NCBI GenBank assembly: GCA_910586205.1
Contig: CAJUGD010000047.1
Location: 13,525-21,688, forward strand
From: an uncultured Lachnospiraceae bacterium
GTDB taxonomy: Bacteria; Bacillota; Clostridia; Lachnospirales; Lachnospiraceae
Direction: 5' to 3'
Length of the DNA: 8,164 nt
Shown here in pieces: positions 6,761 to 8,164 of the stretch (its first letter is position 1; every line of letters begins with the position of its first letter). Position numbers and translations under genes: made by a program. Under the pieces are notes generated by a model. The model ran no database searches and was not told where the DNA came from. It worked only from the letters and a program-made list of their open reading frames with translations.

Positions 6761-7732
6761 CTACTGCCAGCGGTCAATACTGTACTGCTCCACATTTTCC
6801 TGCGTAACCAGTTCTACCGGCACCTGAATCTTTCGCTCCACGGTTTTCCCGTCCAGCAGGCGGTAGATCACATCTGCTGTTATCTGACCAATCCGGGAAG
6901 GAAATTGTGCCGCAGAGGCTGACATCATTCCTTCTTTAATCAGCGCCTTGGCATCCGGGGAGGCATCAATGCCATACACCTTTACCTGCTTTAACTGATC
7001 ATGCTCATCCAGCGCCGCTGCCACCCCCACGGCTGCTAAATCATTGAGACAGAATACGCTGTCAAAAGAAATCCCTTCCTCAATCGCCTGCTGCATTTTC
7101 GGCATGGCAATCTCCAACTGGCCGTCACAGTTGATACGTTTCACCACATGGATTTTGTCACTTTTCTCCACCTCATCTAAAAATCCCTTCACTCTGTCCT
7201 GACCGGATTTTGCCGCATCGTGCGTCATTACGATCAATTTCGATTCTCTGTTTTGTTCCAGAAAATACCGGCCTACCAGGCGGCCGGCATTATAATTGTC
7301 CGAAGTAATGGTACAATCCGCCACGCTTTCCTCCTCCAAGTCCGAATCCACCACCACAATGAACACTCCCTGCCCTTTTGCCTTGTTCAAAATACCAGAC
7401 AGGCTTTTCCAGTCTACCGGCGTCACCACCAGCACATCAATCCCCATCTGCAGCATTTCTTCTATCTGCTCAACCTGCCGGTCCACGCTGAGAGCCGGAT
7501 CTCTTAACACCATCCGGTCTCCCCGGATCTCCACCTGATTGCTGATCTCCTCATTGAGAATTTTATAAAATTCGTTATTCATTGTCATATAGCTTACCCC
7601 AATGAGGCGGCTGTTCTCCTTTTGTTCCAGGGAATAGTCCCTGCCCCCAAGTCCCGCCCATAGAAGCAGCATTACTGGCAGATACAAAAGAATGTTGAAC
7701 AAGATAAATATCTTCCGGAAATTTATGTTCAT
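6761..7732 (-). CDS. Membrane-anchored periplasmic-binding-protein-like sugar sensor (RbsB/Peripla_BP_4 type)
   Basis: This 323-residue protein has an N-terminal hydrophobic segment at about 8-28 after a short basic start (FRK), with no lipobox cysteine. It is therefore either an uncleaved anchor or a signal peptide. Residues 42-318 form a type I periplasmic-binding fold: DVLVVTP (99-105), VVDSDL (127-132), SDNYNAGRLVG (144-154), SGQDRVKGF (176-184), CLNDLAAVGVAAAL (228-241) and YGIDASPDA (253-261). These are standard for ribose- and galactose-type binding proteins, and there is no LacI DNA-binding domain. It is the first gene of the sensory operon and is followed directly by the kinase. XylFII, a xylose-binding protein that partners the kinase LytS in clostridia, is a known precedent for a binding protein acting as co-sensor; the same role here is inferred. 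A stop codon three triplets before the ATG excludes a longer form. The ribosome site is modest (AAAGGAA about 11 nt upstream). Confidence 0.92.
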   Translation of the reverse strand: MNINFRKIFILFNILLYLPVMLLLWAGLGGRDYSLEQKENSRLIGVSYMTMNNEFYKILNEEISNQVEIRGDRMVLRDPALSVDRQVEQIEEMLQMGIDVLVVTPVDWKSLSGILNKAKGQGVFIVVVDSDLEEESVADCTITSDNYNAGRLVGRYFLEQNRESKLIVMTHDAAKSGQDRVKGFLDEVEKSDKIHVVKRINCDGQLEIAMPKMQQAIEEGISFDSVFCLNDLAAVGVAAALDEHDQLKQVKVYGIDASPDAKALIKEGMMSASAAQFPSRIGQITADVIYRLLDGKTVERKIQVPVELVTQENVEQYSIDRWQ

Positions 7733-7911
7733 TTTCTCTTATATTCCTTTCCTTTGCATGAGGTTATCTTCACCAATCCCCATCCCGCTTCCGGACAATG
7801 CCGATTATGCCCTTGTGCTCCCCTCTGAATCTCAAACATTTACAGAACCTTTTCATTCATGGCCATATGTTCCATACCATATGTATAAAGGCTTATCCCT
7901 GCGCTTTTTAG
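7733..7911 (-). other. Long 5' leader of the sensory operon
   Basis: If the promoter at 7912-7941 is used, the transcript has about 170 nt before the first start codon. I find no recognisable riboswitch, attenuator hairpin with U-tract, or convincing leader gene. A direct repeat CCATATGT occurs at 7863-7870 and 7877-7884. A tiny open frame of about 11 codons (MEHMAMNEKVL) can be read on the minus strand there but has no ribosome site. Confidence 0.4.
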
Positions 7912-7941
7912 ATTATATCATATATCATCATTTTTTGCCAG
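7912..7941 (-). promoter_or_regulatory. Candidate sigma-A promoter of the sensory operon
   Basis: On the minus strand a perfect -10 TATAAT (7912-7917) is preceded at 18 nt by CTGGCA (7936-7941, 4 of 6 to TTGACA). Start of transcription would be near 7905. The surrounding stretch is AT-rich. This is the best consensus match upstream of the first gene; a consensus reading only. Confidence 0.55.
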
Positions 7942-7977
7942 AATCCAGAAGGCAAAGTTTGTGTCAGGTAATTGTTT

Positions 7978-8099
7978 GGTTACTGTTCACAGGGTCCTGT
8001 GAACGTAACCGCATATGCCCGTTTAAAATCGCCTGCGGCGATGGGGGTACTGGCTCATGGCTAATCAGCGGAGTGATTAGCCATGATGTGGACAGTAAC
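7978..8099. repeat. Cluster of perfect palindromes with mutually exclusive pairings
   Basis: Three local hairpins are visible. The first is 7978-8010: GGTTAC, a one-base bulge, GTTCACAG, loop GGTC, CTGTGAAC, GTAACC (14 bp). The second is 8028-8042: ATCGCC-TGC-GGCGAT (6 bp). The third is 8055-8086, a perfect 13-bp stem with the loop GCGGAG. In addition GTTACTGTTCAC (7979-7990), the left arm of the first hairpin, can pair at 11 of 12 positions with GTGGACAGTAAC (8088-8099), with a G-T at the twelfth. This would enclose the second and third hairpins. The G-T pair is allowed in plus-strand RNA but becomes A-C in minus-strand RNA. No mobile-element gene is nearby. It lies upstream of the sensory promoter, so it is either a regulatory site or an intergenic palindromic repeat. 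Confidence 0.8.
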
Positions 8100-8139
8100 A
8101 TCGTTGGCACGGGTGTTTGACAGTTTGAAAATTTAAAAA

Positions 8140-8164
8140 CCCTCCTCAGGCCCTATAAAGCCTG
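8140..8164. terminator. Probable half of a terminator hairpin cut by the window end
   Basis: CCCTCCTCAGGC (8140-8151) is followed by CCTATAAA and then GCCTG (8160-8164), which pairs with the last five bases of the first arm. If the next bases continue AGGAGGG, this is a 12-bp stem. The AAAAA before it (8135-8139) supplies the U-tract for minus-strand transcripts. It would end the gene upstream of the sensory operon. Confidence 0.45.

Noticed and set aside
6761..7732. LacI-family DNA-binding repressor
   Set aside because: The sugar-binding fold is present, but the N-terminus is a membrane segment instead of a helix-turn-helix.
7692..8120. 142-codon open frame on the plus strand
   Set aside because: Its start is antisense to the binding-protein gene, it runs through the perfect palindromes at 7978-8099, has no ribosome site, and its product resembles no family I know.

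Overview
The window looks like a stretch of a Gram-positive Clostridia chromosome, most likely Lachnospiraceae. Evidence is the strong AGGAGG-type ribosome binding sites, a mannose-family PTS, Peripla_BP and SBP_bac_1 proteins tied to a NarL-type two-component system, and mid-range G+C. That assignment is inference from style and gene content; no rRNA or marker gene is present. All eight genes lie on the minus strand, so transcription runs from right to left.

Reading in the direction of transcription: 7733-8164 is a gene-free upstream region. It holds what appears to be half of a terminator hairpin cut by the window edge, a cluster of strong palindromes with competing pairings, and a plausible sigma-A promoter about 180 nt before the first gene. 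Next comes a tightly coupled four-gene sensory unit: a membrane-anchored sugar-binding protein of the RbsB/LacI type (6761-7732), a HisKA_3 histidine kinase (5423-6742), a NarL/LuxR response regulator (4753-5430) and a membrane-anchored family-1 solute-binding protein (3275-4753). There is no ABC permease or ATPase among them, so the two binding proteins are best read as ligand sensors for the kinase, not as parts of an importer.

The 176-nt gap at 3099-3274 contains a probable intrinsic terminator for the sensory operon, an overlapping promoter for the next operon, and a dense cluster of TGACA/TGTCA half-sites that could be the target of the regulator. Beyond it lie the four separate subunits of a mannose/fructose/sorbose-family PTS in the order IIA, IIB, IIC, IID (3098 down to 279). 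The likely logic is that an extracellular sugar is sensed by the binding proteins, the kinase phosphorylates the regulator, and the PTS operon is switched on. The substrate cannot be read from the sequence.

The left end (1-283) is three head-to-tail copies of a 96-bp non-coding repeat with internal hairpins. The stop codon of the IID gene lies inside the last copy, and the array may continue beyond the window. Several start codons were placed by ribosome binding site and overlap instead of at the longest open frame.
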